64,000 bases of DNA from Enterobacteriaceae bacterium UBA7338 (GTDB lineage: Bacteria; Pseudomonadota; Gammaproteobacteria; Enterobacterales; Enterobacteriaceae), in NCBI GenBank assembly GCA_002480085.1, contig DKPJ01000011.1:868604-932603 (forward strand), given 5' to 3'. A program made the position numbers and the translations under genes. The notes beneath the pieces are model-generated. The model saw nothing but the letters and a program-made list of their open reading frames with translations, was not told the DNA's origin and did not search any database. This document shows, piece after piece, positions 33,612 to 42,294 of the stretch. Position 1 is the stretch's first letter; each line of letters begins with the position of its first letter.

Positions 33612-34259
33612 TTAGCCCAGCAGGCCAGGAAATATGGCTTTTATCCCGGTAACGATAAATTCAATCCCGAGCGCCATCAGCAGCAGGCCCATGATACGCG
33701 TTATAACGTTAATCCCGGTCTGCCCCAATAAACGCACCAGCCAGGGGGCAATACGAAAAAGTCCCCAGCAGCAGAGCGCAAACAGGGCGATGGCGATTGA
33801 AAAGCAGAGTAGATGCGGCCAGCTGTGAAAACGGGTTCCCCAGACAATAGTGGAGCTAATGGCCCCCGGCCCGGCCATCAGCGGCAGCGCGAGCGGCACT
33901 ACGCCGATACTTTCGCGGATCGCCGTCTCTGATTTTTCCTGCTTGTTCTGCTTATCTTCCCCCAGCTTGCCGCTGATCATCGACATGGCAATAGTCACCA
34001 CCAGAATGCCTCCGGCGATACGAAATGAGTCAATTGATATGCCAAACAGCTGCAGGATAGTGCTGCCCAAAAAGAGCGAGGTGAGGAGAATAATGGCCAC
34101 GGAGACGCTGGCCGTCATGTTGGTTTTGTTTCTTGCCGCCGCCGTCTGGTAGCTGGTCATACTGATAAATACGGGAATAATTCCCACCGGGTTCACCAGG
34201 GCAAACAGACCAATAAAAAACTTTAGGTAGGTCGGAAAATCAAACAACGTATGGATCAC
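33612..34259 (-). CDS. ychE: MarC family inner-membrane protein YchE
   Basis: A 215-aa protein with six membrane helices (first at about 8-31, LKFFIGLFALVNPVGIIPVF) and the MarC-family NPVGIIPVF and GPGAISSTI motifs. Family function is unknown; earlier links of MarC to multidrug resistance were not confirmed. The start is GTG at 34259, with GGAG six bases ahead. Its place between oppA and adhE is conserved with E. coli. Confidence 0.95.
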   Translation of the reverse strand: MIHTLFDFPTYLKFFIGLFALVNPVGIIPVFISMTSYQTAAARNKTNMTASVSVAIILLTSLFLGSTILQLFGISIDSFRIAGGILVVTIAMSMISGKLGEDKQNKQEKSETAIRESIGVVPLALPLMAGPGAISSTIVWGTRFHSWPHLLCFSIAIALFALCCWGLFRIAPWLVRLLGQTGINVITRIMGLLLMALGIEFIVTGIKAIFPGLLG

Positions 34260-34745
34260 GGTATGCTCCGCAAAGAATCAACGCCGAAGGCAAAATTATA
34301 GCCCCAAAAAAACCATGCTAAATATACGTTTATTTTCAGCATACTTCACCAGAATTATTCTGAAAAACGTGACAAAACCGGTATGTTATTTAATTGTAGA
34401 AAGTATGATGACTTATTTCTACTACACCCCTGAAATTATTAACATTTGCCGCAAACCGCTAAAAAGAGCCTGCTGAAAGGTGTCAGCTTGGACTGTTCTT
34501 GATCTGGATCACGTATTCACTACTCAGAAGTGAGTAACCTTGTTTATGCCGCCAGGGAGATAAAAAGTATCAAACGGTATGATGCTGAGGCGAGGCTCTT
34601 TTAGTAAATCATGGGTGCGGTTTTCGTTGATAAGCGTTTGTTTTTGATAGGTTAACGCAGGCTGCTACGGGTCTTACTATACTGTTCTATTGATCCATTG
34701 AGCAACTGATTTACTAAAAGAGTTTAACATTATCAGGAGATCATT
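34260..34745 (+). promoter_or_regulatory. adhE control region and structured leader
   Basis: This 486-bp gap holds the adhE promoter region and leader but no gene. TACTCA (34521-34526) and TGAGTA (34531-34536) form a small hairpin. A 15-base perfect inverted repeat joins 34596-34610 with 34708-34722, the right arm ending 11 bases before the CAGGAGA ribosome site. In E. coli adhE translation needs RNase III cleavage of leader structure, and this repeat is a good candidate for the duplex. Confidence 0.6.
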
Positions 34746-37427
34746 ATGGCCGTTACTAATGTCGCTGAACTTAACGCACTCGTCGAACGCGTGAAAAAAG
34801 CCCAGCGTGAATATGCCAACTTTTCTCAAGAACAAGTTGATAAAATCTTCCGTGCCGCCGCTCTCGCCGCCGCCGATGCGCGAATCCCCCTCGCGAAGCT
34901 GGCCGTTGCAGAGTCCGGTATGGGTATTGTGGAAGATAAAGTGATAAAAAACCACTTTGCTTCTGAATATATCTACAACGCATATAAAGATGAGAAGACC
35001 TGCGGTGTGCTCTCTACTGACGACACCTTTGGTACCATCACTATCGCCGAACCCATCGGCATTATTTGCGGTATCGTTCCCACCACTAACCCAACCTCTA
35101 CCGCAATCTTTAAGTCACTCATTAGCCTTAAGACTCGCAACGCAATCATCTTCTCTCCGCATCCGCGTGCTAAAGATGCAACCAACAAAGCAGCCGATAT
35201 TGTGCTGCAGGCCGCTATCGCAGCGGGCGCGCCAAAAGATCTGATTGGCTGGATTGACCAGCCCTCCGTAGAGCTTTCCAACGCGCTGATGCATCACCCC
35301 GATATTAACCTGATCCTCGCGACCGGTGGTCCGGGCATGGTAAAAGCCGCTTACAGCTCGGGTAAACCCGCTATCGGTGTGGGTGCCGGTAACACCCCGG
35401 TCGTTATCGACGAAACCGCCGATGTCAAACGTGCGGTTGCTTCCGTACTGATGTCTAAAACCTTCGATAACGGCGTGATCTGCGCCTCCGAGCAGTCGGT
35501 TGTGGTCGTAGACTCCGTTTATGACAACGTGCGTGAACGCTTCGCCAGCCACGGCGGCTACATGCTGCAGGGCCAGGAGCTGAAAGCCGTTCAGGATATC
35601 ATCCTGAAAAATGGCGCATTAAACGCGGCCATCGTAGGCCAGCCAGCGGTTAAAATTGCTGAACTGGCAGGTTTCACCGTGCCGGCCAGCACCAAGATCC
35701 TGATTGGCGAAGTGACCAACGTGGATGAGAGCGAGCCATTCGCGCACGAAAAACTCTCCCCGACGCTGGCGATGTACCGTGCGAAGGACTTTGAAGATGC
35801 CGTTGTTAAGGCCGAGAAACTGGTTGCCATGGGCGGGATCGGACATACCTCCTGTCTCTATACTGACCAGGACAACCAGCCGGAACGCGTAGCCTTCTTC
35901 GGCGAGAAGATGAAAACCGCCCGTATCCTGATTAACACCCCTGCCTCACAGGGTGGTATCGGCGACCTGTACAACTTCAAGCTCGCCCCGTCCCTGACCC
36001 TGGGCTGCGGCTCCTGGGGTGGTAACTCCATCTCTGAAAACGTTGGACCGAAGCACCTGATCAACAAGAAAACCGTTGCTAAGCGAGCTGAAAACATGCT
36101 GTGGCATAAACTTCCGAAATCAATCTACTTCCGCCGTGGCTCTCTGCCTATCGCGCTGGATGAAGTGATTACCGATGGTCACAAACGTGCGCTGATCGTC
36201 ACCGACCGCTTCCTGTTTAACAACGGCTATGCGGATCAGATCACCTCCGTGCTGAAAGCGGCTGGCGTTGAGACGGAAGTGTTCTTTGAAGTTGAAGCGG
36301 ATCCAACCCTGACCATTGTGCGTAAAGGTGCCGAGCTGGCGAACTCCTTCAAGCCTGACGTCATCATCGCCCTTGGCGGCGGCTCCCCGATGGATGCCGC
36401 GAAAATCATGTGGGTCATGTACGAGCACCCGGAAACCCACTTCGAAGAGCTGGCGCTGCGCTTTATGGATATCCGTAAACGTATCTACAAGTTCCCGAAA
36501 ATGGGTGTGAAAGCAAAAATGATCGCTATCACCACCACCTCCGGTACCGGCTCTGAAGTGACCCCGTTCGCGGTAGTGACCGATGATGCTACCGGCCAGA
36601 AATATCCGCTGGCAGACTACGCGCTGACGCCGGATATGGCGATTGTCGATGCCAACTTGGTGATGGATATGCCGAAATCCCTGTGCGCCTTTGGCGGCCT
36701 GGATGCGGTGACCCATGCCCTGGAAGCCTACGTATCGGTGCTGGCCTCTGAGTTCTCCGATGGCCAGGCCCTACAGGCGCTTAAGCTGCTGAAAGAGTAT
36801 CTGCCGGCGTCCTACCACGAAGGGTCAAAAAACCCGGTGGCTCGTGAACGCGTGCACGGTGCGGCAACCATCGCCGGTATCGCGTTTGCTAACGCCTTCC
36901 TGGGCGTTTGCCACTCCATGGCGCACAAGCTTGGCTCACAGTTCCACATTCCACACGGCCTGGCCAACGCCCTGCTGATTGGCAACGTTATCCGCTATAA
37001 CGCGAACGATAACCCAACCAAACAGACCGCCTTCAGCCAGTACGACCGTCCGCAGGCTCGCCGTCGCTACGCAGAGATCGCCGACCATCTGGGCCTGAGC
37101 GCACCGGGCGACCGTACCGCAGCGAAGATTGAGAAGCTGCTGGCATGGCTGGACAGCCTGAAAGCCGAGCTGGGGATCCCGAAATCCATCCGTGAAGCGG
37201 GCGTACAGGAAGCCGACTTCCTGGCACACGTGGACAAACTCTCTGAAGACGCTTTCGATGACCAGTGTACCGGTGCTAACCCGCGCTACCCGCTGATCGC
37301 CGAGCTGAAGCAGATCCTGATGGATACCTACTATGGCCGCGAATACCGTGAGGGTGACGCTGTACCTGCCCAGGTTGAAGCTGCTGTCCCGGTAAAAGCC
37401 GATAAAAAAGCGAAGAAAACCGCTTAA
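34746..37427 (+). CDS. adhE: Bifunctional acetaldehyde-CoA / alcohol dehydrogenase AdhE
   Basis: An 893-aa fermentative enzyme that reduces acetyl-CoA to acetaldehyde and then ethanol, and assembles into long helical filaments (spirosomes). The N-terminal aldehyde dehydrogenase (about 1-440) has the catalytic cysteine in NGVICASEQS. The C-terminal iron-dependent alcohol dehydrogenase (about 450-870) has GGGSPMDAAK, the metal ligands in FGGLDAVTHALEAY and CHSMAHKLG, and HIPHGLANA. A lysine-rich tail (KADKKAKKTA) ends the protein. Start after TCAGGAGATCATT. Expression is expected to rise under anaerobic NADH excess. Confidence 0.98.
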   Translation: MAVTNVAELNALVERVKKAQREYANFSQEQVDKIFRAAALAAADARIPLAKLAVAESGMGIVEDKVIKNHFASEYIYNAYKDEKTCGVLSTDDTFGTITIAEPIGIICGIVPTTNPTSTAIFKSLISLKTRNAIIFSPHPRAKDATNKAADIVLQAAIAAGAPKDLIGWIDQPSVELSNALMHHPDINLILATGGPGMVKAAYSSGKPAIGVGAGNTPVVIDETADVKRAVASVLMSKTFDNGVICASEQSVVVVDSVYDNVRERFASHGGYMLQGQELKAVQDIILKNGALNAAIVGQPAVKIAELAGFTVPASTKILIGEVTNVDESEPFAHEKLSPTLAMYRAKDFEDAVVKAEKLVAMGGIGHTSCLYTDQDNQPERVAFFGEKMKTARILINTPASQGGIGDLYNFKLAPSLTLGCGSWGGNSISENVGPKHLINKKTVAKRAENMLWHKLPKSIYFRRGSLPIALDEVITDGHKRALIVTDRFLFNNGYADQITSVLKAAGVETEVFFEVEADPTLTIVRKGAELANSFKPDVIIALGGGSPMDAAKIMWVMYEHPETHFEELALRFMDIRKRIYKFPKMGVKAKMIAITTTSGTGSEVTPFAVVTDDATGQKYPLADYALTPDMAIVDANLVMDMPKSLCAFGGLDAVTHALEAYVSVLASEFSDGQALQALKLLKEYLPASYHEGSKNPVARERVHGAATIAGIAFANAFLGVCHSMAHKLGSQFHIPHGLANALLIGNVIRYNANDNPTKQTAFSQYDRPQARRRYAEIADHLGLSAPGDRTAAKIEKLLAWLDSLKAELGIPKSIREAGVQEADFLAHVDKLSEDAFDDQCTGANPRYPLIAELKQILMDTYYGREYREGDAVPAQVEAAVPVKADKKAKKTA

Positions 37428-37441
37428 CGTGTCGCACTAAC

Positions 37442-37467
37442 AAAAACCCGCCAGCTGGCGGGTTTTT
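37442..37467. terminator. Terminator between adhE and tdk
   Basis: AAAAACCCGCC (37442-37452) pairs with GGCGGGTTTTT (37457-37467) over AGCT, with more T after it. It ends adhE and could also serve tdk from the other strand. Confidence 0.95.
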
Positions 37468-37514
37468 TTATGGACTCAGCGGCGCGCTGAGCCTGTTTAT
37501 GCCTTTAGCAGTAC

Positions 37515-38129
37515 CTACCCACGAATACGACGCTGAATCGCCGTCAGAGAGCCTTCTGCGAGCGCCTCTTTATAGTGCTTGCGGCACACCGAGACGTAGC
37601 GCTCGTTCCCGCCAATCACTACCTGCTCTCCTTCGTTATAGGGATGCCCATCCTGGTCGAGACGTAATACCATGCTGGCTTTACGGCCACAGAAACAGAT
37701 GGTTTTTAACTCCACCAGCTTATCTGACCATGCCAGCAAATAGAGACTGCCGGTAAAAAGCTCGCCGCGAAAATCAGTGCGCAGCCCGTAGCACAAAACG
37801 GGAATGTCGAGCTTATCAACAATTTCAGAGAGCGCGTAAACCTGATCTCGGGTTAAAAACTGGCTCTCATCCACCAGCACGCAGTGAACGGGTTCACGGG
37901 CGTGCTCATCGCGGATCTCATCAAACAGCGAAGTTTGCTGATTAAATAATTTTGCGGGTGAAGAGAGACCGATACGGGAGCTGACTTTTCCACTACCGAA
38001 ACGATTATCAATTTCGGCAGTGTAGACCAGCGAGCGCATCCCCCTTTCCTGATAATTGTAGGAGGATTGTAAAAGCGCCGTCGATTTGCCGGCGTTCATT
38101 GCCGAGTAGTAGAAATAAAGCTGTGCCAT
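37515..38129 (-). CDS. tdk: Thymidine kinase
   Basis: A 204-aa type II thymidine kinase that phosphorylates thymidine to dTMP for salvage. Walker A SAMNAGKST lies at about residues 9-17, VLVDESQF is the Walker B region, and zinc-binding cysteines occur in ICFCGRKA and CRKHY. The start at 38129 (MAQLYFYY) gives the family length; a start seven codons upstream is open but not conserved. Divergent from hns. Confidence 0.97.
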   Translation of the reverse strand: MAQLYFYYSAMNAGKSTALLQSSYNYQERGMRSLVYTAEIDNRFGSGKVSSRIGLSSPAKLFNQQTSLFDEIRDEHAREPVHCVLVDESQFLTRDQVYALSEIVDKLDIPVLCYGLRTDFRGELFTGSLYLLAWSDKLVELKTICFCGRKASMVLRLDQDGHPYNEGEQVVIGGNERYVSVCRKHYKEALAEGSLTAIQRRIRG

Positions 38130-38171
38130 CGGTCGGAAGACCCCAATCAAAATGTAATTTTTACCACGCGG

Positions 38172-38198
38172 ATTGTACCATATTTTGTCCGGGTTTCA
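38172..38198 (-). promoter_or_regulatory. tdk promoter candidate
   Basis: On the minus strand TACAAT (complement of 38172-38177) is preceded by TGG, giving an extended -10 form, with a poor -35 (TGAAAC) 15 bp away. It lies 43 bases before the tdk start. Confidence 0.5.
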
Positions 38199-38638
38199 CG
38201 CAGGCGGACCGCAGCCTGTGGGTTAATGGCTTGTCTGATGCCTTGCCATGATATTCACAATTTATAACATTTATGTTTGCCGTTACCATTGATGCTGACA
38301 AAGAGGCCGACGTTGATTTAACCCTATCCCGCGTGACAAAGCAGATTTGACCTTAGCTTTTTTTAACTTAGGCTCCAGAAAATATTAGTAATTTAAGCTC
38401 AGCAGCCTTATGTCAGACTAATAGAAAAGGTTGATATTTATCCATCTCCTCTATAGTAATCCCAGGATTAATCGAAAAACGTTAGGTTTCTCATCTGCCT
38501 TTATCTAACCCCGGGCGGACTGGGGGTAATGCTTTGGATAAGCGTTACAGGCACGCTCCATGCAGGAAAATTTAAGATAGCGGAATTAATAAAATGGACA
38601 AATAACGAGTAATTTTGAATTCCTTACATTGTCGGGTA
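38199..38638. other. AT-rich region between tdk and hns, no gene
   Basis: About 440 bases without a plausible gene. Runs of A and T, for example around 38340-38400 and 38560-38620, suggest curved DNA, which in E. coli serves H-NS autoregulation and Fis binding. No sharper element could be defined by eye. Confidence 0.4.
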
Positions 38639-38667
38639 TTGCACAACTCAAATTATCGCTCTATTAT
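38639..38667 (+). promoter_or_regulatory. hns promoter
   Basis: TTGCAC (38639-38644) and TATTAT (38662-38667) are spaced 17 bp apart. Transcription from about 38674 would give a leader of about 36 bases, the same as known for E. coli hns. Confidence 0.7.
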
Positions 38668-38709
38668 TAGCTCAACAAACCAACCCATTATAAGTTTGAG
38701 ATTACTACA

Positions 38710-39123
38710 ATGAGCGAAGCACTTAAAATTCTGAACAACATCCGTACTCTTCGTGCACAGGCCAGAGAATGCACTCTTGAAACGCTCGAAGAAATGCTGG
38801 AAAAATTAGAAGTTGTTGTTAACGAGCGTCGTGAAGAAGATAATGCTGCAGCTGCTGAAATTGAAGAGCGCACGCGTAAACTGCAACAGTATCGCGAAAT
38901 GCTGATTGCTGACGGTATTGACCCGAACGAACTGCTGAACAGCATGGCGGCCGCGAAAGTGGGTACCAAAGCCAAGCGTGCAGCACGTCCTGCTAAATAT
39001 AGCTACGTTGACGAGAATGGCGAAACTAAAACCTGGACCGGCCAGGGCCGTACGCCAGCCGTAATTAAGAAAGCTATGGACGAGCAAGGCAAACAGCTGG
39101 AAGACTTCCTGATCAAGGAATAA
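38710..39123 (+). CDS. hns: Nucleoid-associated protein H-NS
   Basis: A 137-aa global silencer that binds AT-rich curved DNA. The N-terminal coiled-coil oligomerisation region (about 1-83) is rich in Glu and Arg (LETLEEMLEKLEVVVNERRE), a flexible linker follows, and the C-terminal DNA-binding domain contains TWTGQGRTP with the AT-hook-like QGR loop near residues 112-114. Same length as E. coli H-NS. It ends at a strong terminator. Candidate target regions here include the AT-rich 10.4-11.6 kb island (inference). Confidence 0.99.
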   Translation: MSEALKILNNIRTLRAQARECTLETLEEMLEKLEVVVNERREEDNAAAAEIEERTRKLQQYREMLIADGIDPNELLNSMAAAKVGTKAKRAARPAKYSYVDENGETKTWTGQGRTPAVIKKAMDEQGKQLEDFLIKE

Positions 39124-39139
39124 TCCCTCGCCTGCTATA

Positions 39140-39165
39140 AAAAATCCCGCTCCGGCGGGATTTTT
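39140..39165 (+). terminator. hns terminator
   Basis: AAAAATCCCGC (39140-39150) pairs with GCGGGATTTTT (39155-39165) over TCCG, followed by more T, 17 bases past the stop. Confidence 0.95.
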
Positions 39166-39223
39166 TTATTTGTGTTAACCTTTCCCCCGCCCTGCCTGAT
39201 GTTTGCATCCAGAAACAACTTGC

Positions 39224-39270
39224 AATAAAAAAGCCGGAGATAATCCGTGCGTAACGGCGTTATCTCCGGC
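39224..39270 (-). terminator. galU terminator
   Basis: An 11-bp perfect stem, 39233-39243 with 39260-39270 (16-base loop), followed on the minus strand by TTTTTTATTG. It lies 34 bases past galU. Confidence 0.88.
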
Positions 39271-39303
39271 CTGGGCCTGGTTCAGGCAGCTGTCAGAGAA
39301 GCC

Positions 39304-40212
39304 TTACTTAGTAAGGCCCATCTCGTTTTCCAGCCAGCTTTTAAATTCTTCGCCCAGCGTATTGTGACGAATGCCATATTCGACAAAGGCCTGCATATAG
39401 CCCAGCTTATTACCACAGTCGTGGCTCTTGCCTTTCATGTGGTACGCTTCAACGGTCTCTTTCTCGATCAGCATATCGATACCGTCGGTCAGCTGGATCT
39501 CATCACCCGCTCCCGGAGGGGTTTTCGCCAGCAGAGGCCAAATCTCAGCGCTCAGGACGTAACGGCCTACCACAGCAAGGTTAGACGGTGCGACGTTTGC
39601 CTTAGGCTTCTCAACCACGCCAACCATAGGCACGCTTTCACCCGGCTTCAGCTCTGCGCCCTTGCAGTCAACAACGCCATACGCGGTCACATCTGCAACA
39701 GGCTCTACCATAATCTGGCTGCAGCCGGTTTCATCGAAGCGTTTAATCATTTCCGCCAGGTTATCCTGGGAGAGATCGGATTCATATTCATCAAGAATAA
39801 CGTCAGGCAGAATAACGGCAACGGGTTCATCCCCTACAACCGGATGCGCGCACAGTACCGCATGGCCTAAACCTTTAGCCAGCCCCTGACGTACCTGCAT
39901 AATAGTAACGTGTGGTGGGCAAATAGACTGAACCTCTTCCAGCAGCTGGCGCTTAACGCGTTTTTCCAGCATGGCTTCCAGCTCAAAGCTGGTATCGAAG
40001 TGGTTTTCGATGGAGTTTTTAGATGAATGAGTAACTAAAACGATTTCCGTAATACCCGCCGCAATACATTCATTTACTACGTATTGAATTAAGGGCTTAT
40101 CAACCAGCGGCAGCATCTCTTTTGGGATAGCTTTCGTGGCGGGCAGCATCCTGGTTCCTAATCCTGCGACCGGGATAACTGCTTTTGTTACTTTTGAATT
40201 AACGGCAGCCAT
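39304..40212 (-). CDS. galU: UTP-glucose-1-phosphate uridylyltransferase GalU
   Basis: A 302-aa nucleotidyltransferase that makes UDP-glucose for LPS core, trehalose, membrane-derived oligosaccharides and galactose metabolism. The signature GLGTRMLPATKAIPKEML lies at about residues 17-34, and VEKPKANVAPSN and the sugar-binding GDEIQLTDGIDML are present. Same length as E. coli GalU. It is downstream of rssB on the same strand, with a 200-bp gap that should hold its own promoter. Confidence 0.98.
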   Translation of the reverse strand: MAAVNSKVTKAVIPVAGLGTRMLPATKAIPKEMLPLVDKPLIQYVVNECIAAGITEIVLVTHSSKNSIENHFDTSFELEAMLEKRVKRQLLEEVQSICPPHVTIMQVRQGLAKGLGHAVLCAHPVVGDEPVAVILPDVILDEYESDLSQDNLAEMIKRFDETGCSQIMVEPVADVTAYGVVDCKGAELKPGESVPMVGVVEKPKANVAPSNLAVVGRYVLSAEIWPLLAKTPPGAGDEIQLTDGIDMLIEKETVEAYHMKGKSHDCGNKLGYMQAFVEYGIRHNTLGEEFKSWLENEMGLTK

Positions 40213-40412
40213 TTAAAATCTCCTGGACTGTTCATGCTTAGAACACGTTCGTCAATGAAATAGTGCAATCAGTATATCAGTATCAAACTGTGAGCCTGGT
40301 CTGAATCGAACCCATTGACATGTAATTAAGACAATTACCTATAAGACTGCGACGATAGTAGCACCCGCCCCGTTTTTGCGGTAAAGCAAAATGGGTAACG
40401 CAGCGCGATCGC

Positions 40413-41426
40413 TCATTCCGCAGACAACATTAAGCGCAGCCGGCCACCCGTTCCCCAAACCTGGCACTGCCAGGCCTCACAGCGCTGGCTTATTTGATTT
40501 AAGTAAGCATTACCCAGCGTCCCTAACGGTACGCCGCTGCTAATCTCCACCTGTTGCACATCGGTATTCAGCGTTGCGTTAAGCCCTGCCGAGACTAATA
40601 TCAAATTTTTATGTTCGCTGTGGTAATAACCCACCAGCAGAGGAAACTGTCCGGGTAAATTTGCCTGACGCAGTAATTGATTGACCTGTTTTAACAGCGC
40701 CCCCAGCTCCGGTAAGCGCTGACGCTGCTGGGAGAGCTGCTCCTGCAACAGGCCATTGAAAAGTGCACGTAATAACAGCGCGGCTAATACACCGTTATCG
40801 CCGGCGCGAGTCACATCCAGGCAATAAAATGCCAGATCGTGATCGGAGAGGGGGGCAATATCTAAAACCAGGCCGGGCTGATTAGCCGCAACCAGCTGGC
40901 GATAATTAACGCGGCACTGGGACATGACCTGCTGAACGGGAGGCTGTAATTCCTGTAACAGTTTAGCTGCGGCATGTGGGTCGCTCACTAACGCATCCCA
41001 GTCCTGAAAGAGGCGCTCCTCCTCCTCTACCCGCGAATTAAACATATTAGGGTAGATACACGCCAGTACGGTCTCCCGCAGGCGACTGAAATCTTTCACC
41101 GGCTTAAGTAAAACATCCTGCACGCCGAGGCGAAGCGCCCTGGCAATGTCAGCCATATTCTCCGTTGCCGAAATGACCAGGATCGGCGTTTGATCGCCCT
41201 CGTTACGCAGGTGTTCAACCAGCTTGAGGCCGTTCATTCGCGGCATTGCGATATCACAGATCATCAGATCTGGTCTGACTCTGGTCATTATCTCAAGTGC
41301 TTCCACACCGTCACCCGCTAAGGTGGTCGTGGCGCCCAGAGACAAAAGCCAGGAGTCCAGCAGTGAGCGGAAAACGGGTTCGTCTTCAACGATTAACATA
41401 TGTTTTCCGGCCAATGGCTGCGTCAT
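40413..41426 (-). CDS. rssB: RpoS-targeting response regulator RssB (SprE)
   Basis: A 337-aa adaptor that delivers sigma-S to ClpXP for degradation. The N-terminal receiver domain (about 8-125) holds the phosphoacceptor aspartate in MICDIAMPRMNG near residue 58 and the switch lysine in LLKPVKD. The C-terminal half is a degenerate PP2C-like domain. Length equals E. coli RssB. In E. coli rssA lies just upstream in the same operon; here no rssA is present, so rssB appears to be transcribed alone. Confidence 0.97.
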   Translation of the reverse strand: MTQPLAGKHMLIVEDEPVFRSLLDSWLLSLGATTTLAGDGVEALEIMTRVRPDLMICDIAMPRMNGLKLVEHLRNEGDQTPILVISATENMADIARALRLGVQDVLLKPVKDFSRLRETVLACIYPNMFNSRVEEEERLFQDWDALVSDPHAAAKLLQELQPPVQQVMSQCRVNYRQLVAANQPGLVLDIAPLSDHDLAFYCLDVTRAGDNGVLAALLLRALFNGLLQEQLSQQRQRLPELGALLKQVNQLLRQANLPGQFPLLVGYYHSEHKNLILVSAGLNATLNTDVQQVEISSGVPLGTLGNAYLNQISQRCEAWQCQVWGTGGRLRLMLSAE

Positions 41427-41790
41427 GTTCTCTCCCCTGCCTTACGATAGTTCAATAGTGGCACGCTATTGCGACTACCGCCTGTCAGATTTTGCTTAAG
41501 AAAGCGAAAAACTACGTGCTCAAACATTTTATGTGCACTGAGTGGTTACAATTCGCCCAGTGACACACACAGACTGCTACAAAACAGCAACGCGCGCTGC
41601 CGCACACCAGGCCGGCAGATAAGACAGGACAAATAGGTTATGCCGAAACGTACTAAATTTTTGACCTTATGACCAGTCCTGGGGAATATCTCTTCTCTCA
41701 AACCCGCCTGGCATAGCGTCTTTGTCATCGCTCGGTTAACATAGTGCGGCTAAGGCGCATTTGCGCTCTCATTTATTCAGGATACCTATT
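41427..41790. other. rssB / ychJ divergent gap, rssA absent
   Basis: These 364 bases carry no patatin-like gene and no recognisable remnant of one. The frames are short and contain no GXSXG serine-lipase motif. The gap presumably holds the rssB and ychJ promoters; I could not assign them with confidence. Confidence 0.6.
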
Positions 41791-42249
41791 TTGTCAAACC
41801 GTTGTCCCTGCGGTAGCGCTCTGGAGTATAGCGTATGTTGCCAGCCTTATCTGTCAGGCGTAGAAATTGCGCCCGATCCTGGTCATCTTATGCGTTCGCG
41901 CTATACGGCTTTTGTTGAAAAGCGCGCAGACTACCTGATCCAGACCTGGCACCCCTCCTGTCAGGCAGCGGCGTTCCGTGAGGAGATCGAGGCGGGTTTC
42001 GCCGGGACCGAGTGGCTGGGCTTGACTCTCTTTGAGGAGGCTGACGGCAGCCACAGCGGCGAAGGGTTCGTCAGTTTTGTGGCACGCTTTAGCGAGAAAG
42101 GCAAAACGGGTGCCATTATCGAGCGCTCAAGGTTCTTAAAAGAAAACGGCCGGTGGTATTATATTGATGGCACGCGCCCCCAGTTTGGCCGTAACGATCC
42201 CTGCCCCTGTGGCTCGGGCAAAAAATTTAAAAAGTGCTGCGGGCAATAA
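41791..42249 (+). CDS. ychJ: YchJ family SEC-C metal-binding protein
   Basis: A 152-aa protein with an NTF2-like middle flanked by two SEC-C type zinc motifs: CPCGSALEYSVCC at the N terminus and NDPCPCGSGKKFKKCCG at the C terminus. The role is unknown; SEC-C motifs bind zinc and mediate protein contacts, as in SecA. The start is TTG at 41791 with AGGA upstream, giving MSNRCPCG and exactly the E. coli length; an in-frame TTG ten codons earlier is less likely. Confidence 0.9.
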   Translation: MSNRCPCGSALEYSVCCQPYLSGVEIAPDPGHLMRSRYTAFVEKRADYLIQTWHPSCQAAAFREEIEAGFAGTEWLGLTLFEEADGSHSGEGFVSFVARFSEKGKTGAIIERSRFLKENGRWYYIDGTRPQFGRNDPCPCGSGKKFKKCCGQ

Positions 42250-42294
42250 GCTCAGCGGTACCTCATAGCAAACACGTCAAGGATTTACCCGGCA

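Noticed and set aside
41546..41728. A 60-codon minus-strand frame between rssB and ychJ, considered as an rssA remnant
   Set aside because: No patatin motif and no similarity to RssA that I can recognise.
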